64,000 nt of DNA from Nocardia jiangxiensis NBRC 101359 (GTDB taxonomy: Bacteria; Actinomycetota; Actinomycetes; Mycobacteriales; Mycobacteriaceae), in the NCBI RefSeq assembly GCF_000308615.1, contig NZ_BAGB01000168.1, forward strand, positions 1-64,000, given 5' to 3'. Shown here piece by piece: positions 43,294 to 53,111 of the stretch. Numbering within the stretch: position 1 is the first letter of the stretch; each line of letters opens with the position of its first letter. The translations under genes and the position numbers were made by a program. A model generated the notes under the pieces. That model saw only the letters and a program-made list of their open reading frames with translations, was not told the origin of the DNA and made no database searches.

Positions 43294-45795
43294 GTGAGCT
43301 TGTCGACCATGACCTCCGGCCTGACCCGTTCTTTCGACGAACCCGGACCCATCGACCGAGATATCGTCGGCGGCAAAGGCTTCGGCCTGATCGAGATGAC
43401 CCACAGCGGCCTGAACGTCCCGCCCGGCTACGTCATCGCTACCCCCGCCTGCCACGACTACCTGCGCAACGGCCGCCTCACCGAGGAACTGACCCAGGAG
43501 ATCCACGCTAGGCTCGCGGACCTGGAACAGGCCTCGGGCAAGACCTTCGGCGGCGGTGATCACCCGTTGCTGCTGTCGGTGCGCTCGGGCGCACCTATCT
43601 CCATGCCCGGCATGATGGACACCATCTTGAACCTCGGCCTGAACCGGGATGCGGCCATCGCCCTGGCCGAGGCCACCGGCGACGTCCGGTTCATGGCCGA
43701 TGTGCTGTTCCGCTTCCACGGGATGTACGCCGAAACCGTGCTGGGCGCCCTGGAAACCCCCGACCGGTCCCAGCTGCCGCTGATCCTGGACGCGGTCCCC
43801 GTGCCAGGCGACCCCGGCGCGGTCTACGACGAGGTGTGGGAATACTGCCAGGCCCGGATCCGCGACGAACTCGACGACGAGGTTCCCGCGGACCCCCGCG
43901 CGCAACTGCTGGGTGCGGTCGAGGCGGTGTTCCGATCCTGGAACACCCGCCGTGCAGTGAAATACCGTGAACTGCACAAGATTTCCGATGATCTGGGCAC
44001 CGCGGTCGTGGTGCAGTCGATGGTGTTCGGCAATCTCGACGAACGATCCGGCTCCGGCGTGGTCTTCACCCGCAACCCTGTGACCGGCGAACCCGGACTG
44101 TTCGGCGAGTTCCTCACCGCCGCCCAGGGCGAAGACGTGGTCGCCGGCATCCGCACCCCCGACCCGGTCGCAGGACTGGCCGATCACCTCCCCGAGGTCT
44201 ACTCCGAACTCGAACGCACCTGCGGCGAGCTCGAACGCGTCCGCGGCGACGTCCTGGACATCGAATTCACCATCGAACGCGGCATCCTGTACATGCTGCA
44301 GGTCCGCAGCGCCAAACGCACCGCCCAGGCCGCGATCCGCATCGCCGCGGACCTGCTCGCCGAAGGCGTCCTGTCCACCGAGGACGCCCTGGACGCGATA
44401 TCGCTGGACCAGGTCCGACAGCTCCAACGCCCCGGATTCGACCCCGCCGACTACGAACTCGCTCGTACTCAGGGCCGCGTGCTGGCCACCGGCGTCGGGG
44501 CAGCCCCGGGGCACGTCGTCGGCGAACTGTACTTCACCTCCGATGCTGCCCAACAGGCCGCCAAGGCCGGGAAGACGGTCATCCTCGCCCGGCCCGTCAC
44601 CAGCCCCACCGACCTGCACGGCATGATCGCTGCGGCTGGAATCCTCACCGCCACAGGCGGTTCCACCAGCCATGCGGCAGTCGTGGCCCGCGCGCTGGGA
44701 ACCACCTGCGTGGTCGGATGCGGTGCACTGGACATCGACCCTGGCCCCGGCACTCTGTCGATCGATGGCACCACCCTGCACACGGGTGATCTGGTCTCGC
44801 TCGACGGCACCACCGGCGAAGTGCTGTGTGGCGCAGTCCAACTCAGCCAGCCCGCCGCCGAGGACGAACACCTCGCGGGTCTGCTGGCATTGGCTCGCCA
44901 ACGCACCTCCGCGCAGGTGTTCGCCCGCATCACCACGCCCGCACAGGTCACCTCGGCACTCGGCGCGGGGGCCGACGGGCTCGTCGCTGGTGTCGACTCG
45001 GTGCTCGCGGCCAGCGGCCGCCTGCAGGAGGTGATCGATACCATCGCCGAGAACGACCTCACCGTCGCAGCACCTGCCCTCGAACGCGCCGTCGCCGAGG
45101 AGTTCGAGAAGATCTTCGCGGTCGCCGGCGACATCGAATTCGGTGTCCGGGCAATCGATTTCGATGCCGACGAATCCCGTGAGCTGCTCGGGTCGACCGA
45201 ACTGTTCATCACCCATCCGGAACTGGCGCTTCCGATGGGCTCCACCGACATCCTCGCGGCTCAGATCCGTGGCATCACCGCCGCGGTCACCGCCAGCGGA
45301 CAGCTTCCGCGCATCCACTTCACCGTGCGCAAGATCAACGATCCCGCCGAAACCGCGTTGCTGCGCAAGCTCATCGGCGAAGTGCCACTGGGGGTCGGGG
45401 CCTACATCGCCACTCCGCGTGGCGCGAACGCCGTGCTGGACATCGCCGAACACGCAGACACCATCTGGCTCGAGGTCCGCGAACTTCAAGCCGCCATGAT
45501 CGGTGTGCCTGCCCGGCATCTGCTCACCGCCGAACCGCTCGACGCGTACCTTCGGCGCGGACTGATCGGTGTCGATCCGCGCGTGCAGATCGACACCCAA
45601 GCCGGACAGCTCATCGACATGGTGGCAGCAGCCGCCGAGCGTCGCCCGCGGTGCCGAATCGGCGCCCGGCTCACCGGGCCGGTGCCCGCACCACTGGCGG
45701 AAGCGTTGGCGCGCAGGGGATTCAACGTTGTCGCGGTGAACGCCGACGAAGTCCGCACCACCATCCTCGCTCTCGGGCGAGCCGCTCCGGCATAG
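43294..45795 (+). CDS. Pyruvate phosphate dikinase-like enzyme
   Basis: 833 residues from GTG 43294 (AGGAGTGAGGAAA upstream). Residues ~15-350 are the PPDK/PEP-synthase ATP-grasp domain (IVGGKGFGLIEMTHSG, LLLSVRSGAPISMPGMMDTI, VVFTRNPVTGE, ERGILYMLQVRSA). A swivel domain follows, with His460 in GGSTSHAAVVARALGTTCVV. The C-terminal third resembles the PEP-binding barrel but is shorter and keeps little of the usual active site (VRKINDPAETALL). It probably uses ATP to give AMP and phosphate through phosphohistidine; the acceptor need not be pyruvate. Working with the free swivel protein is inferred. Confidence 0.85.
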   Translation: MSLSTMTSGLTRSFDEPGPIDRDIVGGKGFGLIEMTHSGLNVPPGYVIATPACHDYLRNGRLTEELTQEIHARLADLEQASGKTFGGGDHPLLLSVRSGAPISMPGMMDTILNLGLNRDAAIALAEATGDVRFMADVLFRFHGMYAETVLGALETPDRSQLPLILDAVPVPGDPGAVYDEVWEYCQARIRDELDDEVPADPRAQLLGAVEAVFRSWNTRRAVKYRELHKISDDLGTAVVVQSMVFGNLDERSGSGVVFTRNPVTGEPGLFGEFLTAAQGEDVVAGIRTPDPVAGLADHLPEVYSELERTCGELERVRGDVLDIEFTIERGILYMLQVRSAKRTAQAAIRIAADLLAEGVLSTEDALDAISLDQVRQLQRPGFDPADYELARTQGRVLATGVGAAPGHVVGELYFTSDAAQQAAKAGKTVILARPVTSPTDLHGMIAAAGILTATGGSTSHAAVVARALGTTCVVGCGALDIDPGPGTLSIDGTTLHTGDLVSLDGTTGEVLCGAVQLSQPAAEDEHLAGLLALARQRTSAQVFARITTPAQVTSALGAGADGLVAGVDSVLAASGRLQEVIDTIAENDLTVAAPALERAVAEEFEKIFAVAGDIEFGVRAIDFDADESRELLGSTELFITHPELALPMGSTDILAAQIRGITAAVTASGQLPRIHFTVRKINDPAETALLRKLIGEVPLGVGAYIATPRGANAVLDIAEHADTIWLEVRELQAAMIGVPARHLLTAEPLDAYLRRGLIGVDPRVQIDTQAGQLIDMVAAAAERRPRCRIGARLTGPVPAPLAEALARRGFNVVAVNADEVRTTILALGRAAPA

Positions 45796-45826
45796 GATTC
45801 GCCGCGCACAGGCGTCCGGCCCGAGT

Positions 45827-45875
45827 AACGGTTGCCAGGAGCGGGCCCACGCGGGCCTGTCGCTGGCATTCCGTT
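45827..45875. terminator. Bidirectional hairpin between convergent genes
   Basis: Nested inverted repeats: AACGG/CCGTT outside, TGCCAG/CTGGCA in the middle and GGCCC/GGGCC inside. It lies 31 bases after the PPDK-like stop and before the end of the convergent ACT-domain gene, a natural place for a shared terminator. Confidence 0.6.
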
Positions 45876-46054
45876 CAGCGATAAGCGGTTCGGCACGGCG
45901 GACTGATGACACGGTGCTGGTGCGTCGCCGCAGGATTACGGATCCGACCGGAGCGGTGATCGGGTGGCGCGCGCCGCATCGCGGCCGTCGGGTGGGTTGA
46001 CGATCGCTCGGCACACCGCAGACTTGCCTGGTGTGGGGTGTCGGCGGCGGACCG

Positions 46055-46879
46055 TCAGAATTCGCGTGTTGCTGTCGTGGTGCGCGCAAGATCGTGCAGG
46101 CGGTGCGCACGTGCGATCTCGGCCGGTGTGAACGGCTCGTCAGGACGATGGAACCGTAACGTCCGGCCGGTCGGCGAGGCCAGCTCGAGCACGGTGCCGT
46201 CGCCGGGGTCGGTGGCTGCGGTGTGGTTCACGTAGTGGGCGCCGAGTAGTTCGGCGACGGCGAGTGGAAGCTCGTCGGGGTCGGCGGCCACGCGGGCGGC
46301 CATGGTGAGGGCTTTGGTCTGGCCATCCACGAGTGTCAACGCGGTGGCCTGCCAGACCCGGATGCCGTAGCCACCCGCGTCGGCTGCCGCGGTGGTCAGT
46401 TCGTCGATGGTGCGGGCCGCAGGAGCCGAGACGACGAGTTCGTCGAGAACGTCGGCGTCGAGCCGGTGTACGTGCACGGCGAGGATGTTCACCTGGCGCC
46501 GCGCCAGATGCTTCGTCAGCTCCTGCAGCTGGCCCGGGGTGTCGCTGATCCGGACCCGGATCCGCCACAGCAACCCGGCATCATCCACAGCGGCCCGCCG
46601 CCGTAGGTCCGGGCCGTGCATCCAGGACCCGAACAGTCGCATCGCCGATGGCTCCACGATCCAGATCACCAGCACTGTCGTGGTCACAGTCAAGACCGAT
46701 AACGCCACTGGATACGGCAGGTCGGTATGCATCACCCCGGCGTGCAGCATCAACTCGACCGGGAATACGGCAGCGAGTTTCGCCAATGCGAGCCGAGTAC
46801 GGCGCGGATGCGGGAGGCGTCCGCACACGTCGCAGGCCAGTACTTCGACCGGTGCGGTCTTCTGTCGGATTCTTCCCAT
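46055..46879 (-). CDS. Membrane protein with ACT-like amino-acid-sensing domain
   Basis: 274 residues from ATG 46879. The N-terminus has CDVCG and two hydrophobic segments (about residues 30-47 and 53-73). From ~100 an ACT-like domain follows (IRVRISDTPGQLQELTKHLA, VNILAVHVHR), typical of proteins that bind small effectors. A second, weaker ACT-like half is possible. It probably senses a metabolite for the neighbouring catabolic genes; no enzymatic motif is seen. Confidence 0.65.
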   Translation of the reverse strand: MGRIRQKTAPVEVLACDVCGRLPHPRRTRLALAKLAAVFPVELMLHAGVMHTDLPYPVALSVLTVTTTVLVIWIVEPSAMRLFGSWMHGPDLRRRAAVDDAGLLWRIRVRISDTPGQLQELTKHLARRQVNILAVHVHRLDADVLDELVVSAPAARTIDELTTAAADAGGYGIRVWQATALTLVDGQTKALTMAARVAADPDELPLAVAELLGAHYVNHTAATDPGDGTVLELASPTGRTLRFHRPDEPFTPAEIARAHRLHDLARTTTATREF

Positions 46880-47044
46880 GTATTCCAGCGTCGGCGGTCT
46901 TTGTTTCGGGGTTGGTCCGCACCTGTGAATCCGCGATGAAGCGATGCGCTGAAACCTTGGGCCACAACACATTACGGCGTGACGTAGGTCATCACGACGA
47001 GCGTAATGTGACTCGGCGCACGATCGCCCGCCGTGGCGTCTGCT

Positions 47045-49201
47045 TCACGGACCGGGGCGCGGCGGCTGGCTGATGGTTTCGGAGACTTCGAGCAGGCGCA
47101 GGGCCAGGTCTGCGCGCATGCGGTCGGCGTGCTGGCTCAGGTCGAGGCCGGTGAGTTTACGGATGAGGTCCAGGCGGTAGGCGAGGGTTTTGGGGTGGAC
47201 GTACAGGCGGTGTGCGGCGTCTTTTTGTGAGCAGTTCGCGTCGAAGAATGCGCGCAGGGTTTGCAGGAGGGCACCATCGTGCGTGGCGTCGTAATCGCTG
47301 AGGGGACGGGTGATTTCGTTGATGAACGCTTGGAAGTCGGGGCTGTTGCCACTGCCGAGCAGGAGCCGCACGATGCCGAGTTCGTCGTAGAGGGAGACGG
47401 TTCCCAGGCGGCGTGCGGCGGCGTTGGCGGTTTTGGCTTCGGTGAATGCGGTGGTGTACGTAGCGGGGTCGGTGCACGGCGTGCTGATTCCCCAGGAGGC
47501 GGACAGGTCGGGGTGGGCCTTGTGGACGATGTCGCCGAAGGTGTCCAGCAGGGTGCGGGCGCGGTCCCGGTCGCTGATGGGGGCCAGGGCCACGATCCAG
47601 TTGCCGCGCAGCCCCGACAGTGTGGGGGTGGCGGGGGAGATGCAGTTGCGGATGCCGTCGAGTACCTGTCGGCGTAGGGCGTCGATGGAGGAGGTGTTCC
47701 AGCCTTCGCGGGCGGCCAGGGCGTCGAGGTTGTCCAGGACGCCGTAGACGACACGGTGGGCGCCGCGCAGGCGCACACCCATTTGGTGGCAGCGGGTGCG
47801 GGCGGCGGCGCGTTGTTCGTTGGTGCCGTCGAGCAGGTCCCACAGGAGTTGGTCGAGGGCCTCGGCGCGGGCGGCGCTGGCGGCCCGTTGCTGCATGTGG
47901 CCCAGGGAGCAGACCATCGCGGCTTGGCCGCAGGCGATGCTCATGAGTTCGGCGGAGCTGTCGTCTCCGCGCAGGAATACCGCGCCATATTGGTTGTCCG
48001 CGGCGATGACGGGGTGCGCCCAGATCGAGCGGTCGGTGTCGAGGCGGATGCGGGTGGCGCGCTGGGGGAGGTTTCCGGCTTCGCCGAGTGCGCGGTCGAT
48101 GAGGGAGGTCGCGTCGAGGGTGCGGGGGTAGGCGGCCTCGATGTCGCCGTCGGCGGCGGCGATGGCGACCTCGCATCCCAGCTCGGTGCCCAGGATCCGG
48201 GCGACGGCGCCGGCGACCGCGGAGTTGGCCAGCACGATGTCCAGGAGTTGCTGCTGTAGTTGGGCGGAGCGGTTGAGCAGGCCGAGTTGCCATTCCAGGG
48301 AGACGCGGGTGGCGTCGAGTTCCTCGACGGTGGTGCGTTGGGAGTCGTAGAGGCGGCCGTTCTCGATGGCGATGGACGCGAGGTCGGCCAGGGCGACCAG
48401 TCGGCTGACGTCTCGGTCGCTGAACAGGGAGTACCGCCGTCGCCAGACCTCGAGTACGCCGATGATCGTGCCGTGCCCGAACAGCGGGACGGCCAGTGCC
48501 GAGCGGGTGGATTCCTGTTTGGCCAGTGACATGAAGTCGCTGCTGATGGTCGAATCATGCAGGTAGCTGTCAACTTTGGCGACCTCGCCGGTTTCCAGGA
48601 CCAGACCGGCGACGCCTTGGCCTCGGCGCATCCGTAGCCGGGAGGTGGTCACCACGCGATGGCCGGTGCAACTGCGCATGCGCAACTCGTCACCTTCGAG
48701 CAGGAACACTCCGCAGATGTCCGACTCGAGCATGCGCAGAGTTTGATTGCTGATCGAGAGCAGCACCTGGTCCAGGTGCTGGGCGGTGAGGATCTGTTTG
48801 GCGACCATCCGCAGCACGTCGGCCTCGTCGGACAGGGCATGGAGGTCGTCGCTGGTGGCGGAGGTGTGGGTGAGCAGTTCGAGCCATACCGCGGCTTGGC
48901 GGAGCACATCGAGCGGGGCTTCGGATGTGCTTGGGGCACAGACGATTGCGGTGTGACCGCAGGTGACGCCGTGATCGACGAGGGGGCCGGCGCCGCATTC
49001 CAGGGCCGCGAGGCGAGACTGGTCGGCTTGGGCGGGGTCGCCGGCAATCGCCGTCCATTCCAGATCCGCCAGCCGCAGCACGGTGAGCGCGTAGTCGCCG
49101 GCGGCGGCATCGACCAACGCGTGCGCGCCCTCGACCGGGTTGTCGGGGATACGCTGCAGTACCGCTTGGATGCGTGCTGCCGCGTTCGGCGTCGTTGCCA
49201 T
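47045..49201 (-). CDS. GAF-PucR/CdaR-type transcriptional regulator
   Basis: 718 residues from ATG 49201. A GAF-type sensor domain lies at about 140-290 (LDQVLLSISNQTLRMLE, RSALAVPLFGHGTIIGVLEV). A middle GGDEF-like/CdaR region follows, and a C-terminal PucR helix-turn-helix (CSQKDAAHRLYVHPKTLAYR, LTGLDLSQ). PucR-type regulators activate nitrogen or carbon catabolic operons on sensing an intermediate. It lies directly downstream of the leftward BMC operon (67 bases) and faces the dikinase operon, so it is the best candidate regulator of the locus. Confidence 0.85.
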   Translation of the reverse strand: MATTPNAAARIQAVLQRIPDNPVEGAHALVDAAAGDYALTVLRLADLEWTAIAGDPAQADQSRLAALECGAGPLVDHGVTCGHTAIVCAPSTSEAPLDVLRQAAVWLELLTHTSATSDDLHALSDEADVLRMVAKQILTAQHLDQVLLSISNQTLRMLESDICGVFLLEGDELRMRSCTGHRVVTTSRLRMRRGQGVAGLVLETGEVAKVDSYLHDSTISSDFMSLAKQESTRSALAVPLFGHGTIIGVLEVWRRRYSLFSDRDVSRLVALADLASIAIENGRLYDSQRTTVEELDATRVSLEWQLGLLNRSAQLQQQLLDIVLANSAVAGAVARILGTELGCEVAIAAADGDIEAAYPRTLDATSLIDRALGEAGNLPQRATRIRLDTDRSIWAHPVIAADNQYGAVFLRGDDSSAELMSIACGQAAMVCSLGHMQQRAASAARAEALDQLLWDLLDGTNEQRAAARTRCHQMGVRLRGAHRVVYGVLDNLDALAAREGWNTSSIDALRRQVLDGIRNCISPATPTLSGLRGNWIVALAPISDRDRARTLLDTFGDIVHKAHPDLSASWGISTPCTDPATYTTAFTEAKTANAAARRLGTVSLYDELGIVRLLLGSGNSPDFQAFINEITRPLSDYDATHDGALLQTLRAFFDANCSQKDAAHRLYVHPKTLAYRLDLIRKLTGLDLSQHADRMRADLALRLLEVSETISQPPRPGP

Positions 49202-49268
49202 GGTTGTGTCGTGCCTTCCCGGGGGTGCTCACCGGCGAACTATTCGGTTATCGCATGCTCATGATCTG

Positions 49269-50306
49269 TCAACCGATGTCGAGTACGGCCTTCAGGCTAC
49301 GTCGCTCCCGCATGTCGGCGTAGGCGGCGGGCGCATCCTCCAGGGGCGCACGGCGATCGATGATGACCGTCGGATCGATCGCACCGGAACGCACGAGGCC
49401 GGTGAGCCGGTCCCGGTCACGCATGGCGTCACCGACCGCGAACCGCACCGTGAGCTCGTTGGTGAACGCACGGGCGACCGGAAGCGGATAGCTGGGCTGG
49501 GCGTGGACTCCGACCGAGACGATCGTGCCGCCGGCCCGGACCAGACCGAACGCGGTGTCCAGACCGACAGGGCCACCGACGGCTTCCAGGACGGCGTCTG
49601 CGCCGTGGCCGTCGCTCAGCGCGTGCACGACCGACCGTGCGGTGTCCGGGGTGGCGGTGACCGCGCCGTGTGCTTCGGCGATGTCGCGTCGCTGCTGGAC
49701 CGGTTCGACCAGCACCACCGGACCGGCACCGCACGCTTGAGCGCACAGGCTGGCCAGCTGGCCCACGGGGCCGCCGCCGATGACGACGACGGTGTCACCG
49801 GGACGTGTGGCGGCCCGTTGGAAGGCGGCGAAGCCGGTGGCGAGCACGTCTCCGAAGAACAGTGCTGCGTCGTAGGTGAGGTCGTCCGGGATCGGGGCGA
49901 GCACGGTGTCGGCGAACGGCACGCGGACCAGTTCGGCCTGTGCTCCTGCCAGTGCGGGACCGAATGTGGTTCCGGTGCCGAAGAATTTGCGGGCCGTGCA
50001 CTGCCAGTGCTGGGCCGAGCGGCACCACCAGCAGGTGCCACACGCGGTGAAGTCTGCGCCGCTGACGCGCTCACCTACTGCGAAGCGCTGCACCGCGGAG
50101 CCGAGGGCCACGATGTCGCCGGTGTATTCGTGGCCCAGGACAGTGCCGGGTGGCAGGTGATCGGGGTGCGCGATGGTGTGCAGGTCGGTGCCGCAGATCG
50201 CGGCGCGCCGCACGCGCACCAGGGCGTCGGTCGGGTCGATCAGCCGCGGGTCGGGCACTTCGGTGACCTGCACGCTGTTGCGATCGGTGAACACGACGGC
50301 TCTCAT
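49269..50306 (-). CDS. Zinc-dependent alcohol dehydrogenase of the BMC operon
   Basis: 345 residues; ATG 50306 overlaps the stop of the upstream dehydrogenase. MDR fold: catalytic-zinc residues in RAAICGTDLHT and LGHEYTGDIV, structural-zinc Cys in TACGTCWWCRSAQHWQC, Rossmann motif VVIGGGPVGQLAS. In metabolosomes an alcohol dehydrogenase commonly reoxidises NADH made by the acylating aldehyde dehydrogenase; that role fits here but cargo status is not shown. Confidence 0.9.
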   Translation of the reverse strand: MRAVVFTDRNSVQVTEVPDPRLIDPTDALVRVRRAAICGTDLHTIAHPDHLPPGTVLGHEYTGDIVALGSAVQRFAVGERVSGADFTACGTCWWCRSAQHWQCTARKFFGTGTTFGPALAGAQAELVRVPFADTVLAPIPDDLTYDAALFFGDVLATGFAAFQRAATRPGDTVVVIGGGPVGQLASLCAQACGAGPVVLVEPVQQRRDIAEAHGAVTATPDTARSVVHALSDGHGADAVLEAVGGPVGLDTAFGLVRAGGTIVSVGVHAQPSYPLPVARAFTNELTVRFAVGDAMRDRDRLTGLVRSGAIDPTVIIDRRAPLEDAPAAYADMRERRSLKAVLDIG

Positions 50307-51673
50307 GCGTTCACCGTCGCTGTGTCCAGCTCGGCGACGCGGGCACTGATCCGGGCCGCTGCTGTGCGTAGCGCGGCGAGTTCGGTGTCGGTGAGCGCGA
50401 GTTCGACGACCTCACGCACGCCGCCGCGGCCCAAGCGAACAGGCAATCCGACGTAGGTGCCGTCGATGCCGTACTGGCCCCAGGGCCGGACCGTCGCGGT
50501 GATCAGGTCGGGGGAATCGGTGGCCATCGCGAGCACCATGCGCGCGGCCGAGGCGCCCGGCGCGAAGAACGCGCTTCCGGACTTGAGCAGGCCCACGACC
50601 TCCGCGCCGGAGTTGCGGGCACGGTCCACCAACGCCGCCAGTGCGGCCGGTTCGACCTGCTCGGACATCGGCGTGGCACCGATCGTGGCTTGCGAGAGCG
50701 GGATCACCATTTCCTCGCCGTGGCTGCCCAGTGCCATCGCGGCCACCGTCGCCGGGGCGGTGCCCGCGGTCAATGCGGTCAGAGCCTGGAAGCGTGCGCT
50801 GTCCAGGACACCGGCCATGCCCAGGACGCGTTCGGGCGGTAGTCCGGAAGCCTGCCAGGCGTGGTGGGTCATCTCGTCGAGCGGGTTGGTCACGATCAGC
50901 AGGACCGTTTGCGGTGAGATCTGTGCGGCGCGGCGGGCCAGCGGGCCGACGATGCCGGCGTTGACCGTGACCAGGTCGGTGCGGCTCATTCCGGGCTGGC
51001 GGGCTCGCCCGGCGGTGATGACCACATAGTCGGCGACCCCGGCCTCGTCCAGCGAGGTGACGCCGCGGATGGTGGTGCTGAACCCGGCCAGCGCGGCCGA
51101 ATGCGTCAGATCCAGCGCTATTCCCGCGGCCAGGCCGTCGGCGATGTCGACCAGCACGACCTCCTCGATGAGGTCGGCTTCGGCGAGTTTCATCGCGGTG
51201 ATCATTCCGACGTGTCCGGCACCGACGACGACGACACGGTGCACGAGTTTGCCGGTGGGACCGGTAATCGAGGTCCCGGCGCCGGTGAGGCGTTCGGGCG
51301 CCACAGCCGGGTTCAGCGGTGCGCCGCGCCGATGTAGTGCGGGGGAGGGCGGGTCCAGATATCCCGGTGGTGCCTGCAGCGACCAGTCCGAACGCGCCAC
51401 GGTCGGTGCCGCGGCGGCGTTCGCGCGGGCTGCGGCTCGTGTCCAGGGCGCGGGATGCCTGCTACCGGTCATGGGTGCCGGTGCGGTGCGGGTTGAGTCT
51501 GCGTGGGCTTGGGCGGACGCGGCGGGGGTGCGGGCGGCGACTTCGATGGTGACGTCGAGTTCGCGGGCGAGTTCGCGGGCCAGGGGGGTGAGGATGTCGC
51601 GCGGGCCCACGACGAGTGTGGCCGGGGTGGACGTGGCGGCTGCGTTGACGTCGTCGACTCCGAAGACCGTCAT
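50303..51673 (-). CDS. Malate/lactate dehydrogenase-like enzyme with N-terminal BMC-type extension
   Basis: 456 residues; ATG 51673 overlaps the BMC-T stop (ATGA). Residues ~143-456 are an MDH-type enzyme: VVVVGAGHVGMIT, the substrate loop RARQPGMSRTDL with both Arg, TNPLDEMTHHAW and catalytic His in ALGSHGEEMV. Residues 1-142 are extra: a short helix-forming part (VVGPRDILTPLARELARE) and a long Ala/Pro-rich linker. Such tails usually tether cargo to a BMC shell. It may recycle NAD inside the compartment or act on a hydroxyacid intermediate. Confidence 0.82.
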   Translation of the reverse strand: MTVFGVDDVNAAATSTPATLVVGPRDILTPLARELARELDVTIEVAARTPAASAQAHADSTRTAPAPMTGSRHPAPWTRAAARANAAAAPTVARSDWSLQAPPGYLDPPSPALHRRGAPLNPAVAPERLTGAGTSITGPTGKLVHRVVVVGAGHVGMITAMKLAEADLIEEVVLVDIADGLAAGIALDLTHSAALAGFSTTIRGVTSLDEAGVADYVVITAGRARQPGMSRTDLVTVNAGIVGPLARRAAQISPQTVLLIVTNPLDEMTHHAWQASGLPPERVLGMAGVLDSARFQALTALTAGTAPATVAAMALGSHGEEMVIPLSQATIGATPMSEQVEPAALAALVDRARNSGAEVVGLLKSGSAFFAPGASAARMVLAMATDSPDLITATVRPWGQYGIDGTYVGLPVRLGRGGVREVVELALTDTELAALRTAAARISARVAELDTATVNA

Positions 51674-52305
51674 CGGCGTGCCTCCTGTGTCCCGTCGAGT
51701 GCTTCGAGCGCGGCGACCGCGGCATCGCGGGCGGTGGCGACTTCGCTTTCGCTGCCGGCCAGGAACAGTCGCCCGAAGCGGCCGACCGCGCGGATCTCGA
51801 TCACGTCGATGTCGGCGGCCTTCTCGGCCTCGTTGGCGGCCAGCGACACATACGCCGCCGGTGCGACTTCCATGACGAACAGGCTCGCCCCGGGCATCAG
51901 CAGGCTGCCCTTGCGCCATTTGTTCAGCAGCTGTGCCTGGTAGCCGTGCACGTTGGTGATGAACTGGGTGGAGGCGATGACCGGTTTGATCCGGTCGGTT
52001 TCTTTCATGCCGAGTTCGGCCAGCAGTGCTTCCCCGGCGGCGAGGACCTCGGCCTGATGTTCGGAATGGATTTCCAGCAGCCCGAATTCGCGTTCGATGA
52101 TCTGCAGCGCCGGGCGTACGCCGGCGGCTTTGAGCGCGATGTCCGCGGCGCGGAACACCTCGTTGCCCGGGGCCATCTCCACGAACAGCTCGGCCATGCC
52201 CGCCAGCGGCGGGTCACCCGGGCTCGTGGCTGCGATGTGCGCTGCGCACTGTGGCTGCATCCGGTCGATGAATGCGTATGTGCGGAGCGTTGCATTGCCT
52301 GTCAT
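51670..52305 (-). CDS. BMC-T shell protein (tandem BMC domains)
   Basis: 211 residues, ATG 52305 overlapping the upstream stop. Two BMC folds in tandem: the first around AELFVEMAPGNEVFRAADIA, the second around ASLFVMEVAPAAYVSLAANE followed by GRFGRLFLAGSESEV. Trimeric pseudohexamers of this class form shell tiles, some with gated pores. Similarity is low and permutation cannot be excluded. Confidence 0.78.
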   Translation of the reverse strand: MTGNATLRTYAFIDRMQPQCAAHIAATSPGDPPLAGMAELFVEMAPGNEVFRAADIALKAAGVRPALQIIEREFGLLEIHSEHQAEVLAAGEALLAELGMKETDRIKPVIASTQFITNVHGYQAQLLNKWRKGSLLMPGASLFVMEVAPAAYVSLAANEAEKAADIDVIEIRAVGRFGRLFLAGSESEVATARDAAVAALEALDGTQEARR

Positions 52306-53111
52306 GACGCGTACCTCGCGATCCCCAATGGAGTGATGAGCAGGGCGTGGGGATAGCACCGCACCGCTCGATTCAGGTATTTACCGATGACCGCGTCCGC
52401 GCCGGGCACCATCAAGGCGCCACCGGCCAGATGCAGATCCAGATGTTCCGCGCCGCGAGTGAGCTGACCGATCGCCGCGGCGATCCGTTCGATACCGGGC
52501 CGCAGGATCGGCAGGTAATCCTCGTCGGCCGCGCGTTTGCGACGTTCGGCGTCGGCCAGGTCGACACCTAGGGCCCCGGCCAGGATCAGGTCCAGATGAT
52601 GGCCGCCACCGGGGCGGTCGTCCAGGGCGACGAGGTTCCCGTGCTCGAACACTCCGACACCGGTGGAGCCGCCGCCGACATCGATGACCACGCCGTCGGT
52701 GACGGCCAGGGTGGCGTTGGCCGCGGAAACCTCGTCCACCAGTGTCACCTCGTCGAACCCGGCGCCTTCGACGACGAACCGGCACGCCCGGCTGTCGGCC
52801 TCACCGACGCATGGTGGAAAGGCGGTGGCCGCGGAATCCAGGGTGACGCCCAGTTCGTTTTCCGCGCGGGCTTTGAGTTCGCGCACCGCGGTGACCGCGG
52901 CCGCGAAATCGACCACGACACCGTCGCGCACGGCCGCTGTGCGGTGGAAATCGAGCCACACCGGGGTGCCCGCGTCGTCGACCACGGTGATGACGCAGGT
53001 GGCTGTGCCCAGGTCGACACCGGTGCGAAGTCGGCCGGTGCGCTCAGCGCGCACCGATCCGATCCGGTCGTGGGCCTCGTGCAGGACCTGCGCGACGGTG
53101 GACGTGGTCAT
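52302..53111 (-). CDS. eutJ-like: EutJ-like actin/Hsp70-fold protein
   Basis: 269 residues; ATG 53111 overlaps the aldehyde dehydrogenase stop. Actin/Hsp70 nucleotide-binding features: phosphate-1 loop GVDLGTATCVITVVDD, VIDVGGGSTGVGVF (phosphate 2) and the adenosine motif HLAGGALMVPG. EutJ proteins accompany ethanolamine-type BMC operons as presumed chaperones for enzyme loading. Position between cargo enzyme and shell gene agrees. Confidence 0.85.
   Translation of the reverse strand: MTTSTVAQVLHEAHDRIGSVRAERTGRLRTGVDLGTATCVITVVDDAGTPVWLDFHRTAAVRDGVVVDFAAAVTAVRELKARAENELGVTLDSAATAFPPCVGEADSRACRFVVEGAGFDEVTLVDEVSAANATLAVTDGVVIDVGGGSTGVGVFEHGNLVALDDRPGGGHHLDLILAGALGVDLADAERRKRAADEDYLPILRPGIERIAAAIGQLTRGAEHLDLHLAGGALMVPGADAVIGKYLNRAVRCYPHALLITPLGIARYAS

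Noticed and set aside
43138..46110. A ~990-codon open frame on the minus strand opposite the PPDK-like gene
   Set aside because: Shadow of a high-GC gene: Gln/Gly/Arg-rich, no family features. The plus strand has clear domains.
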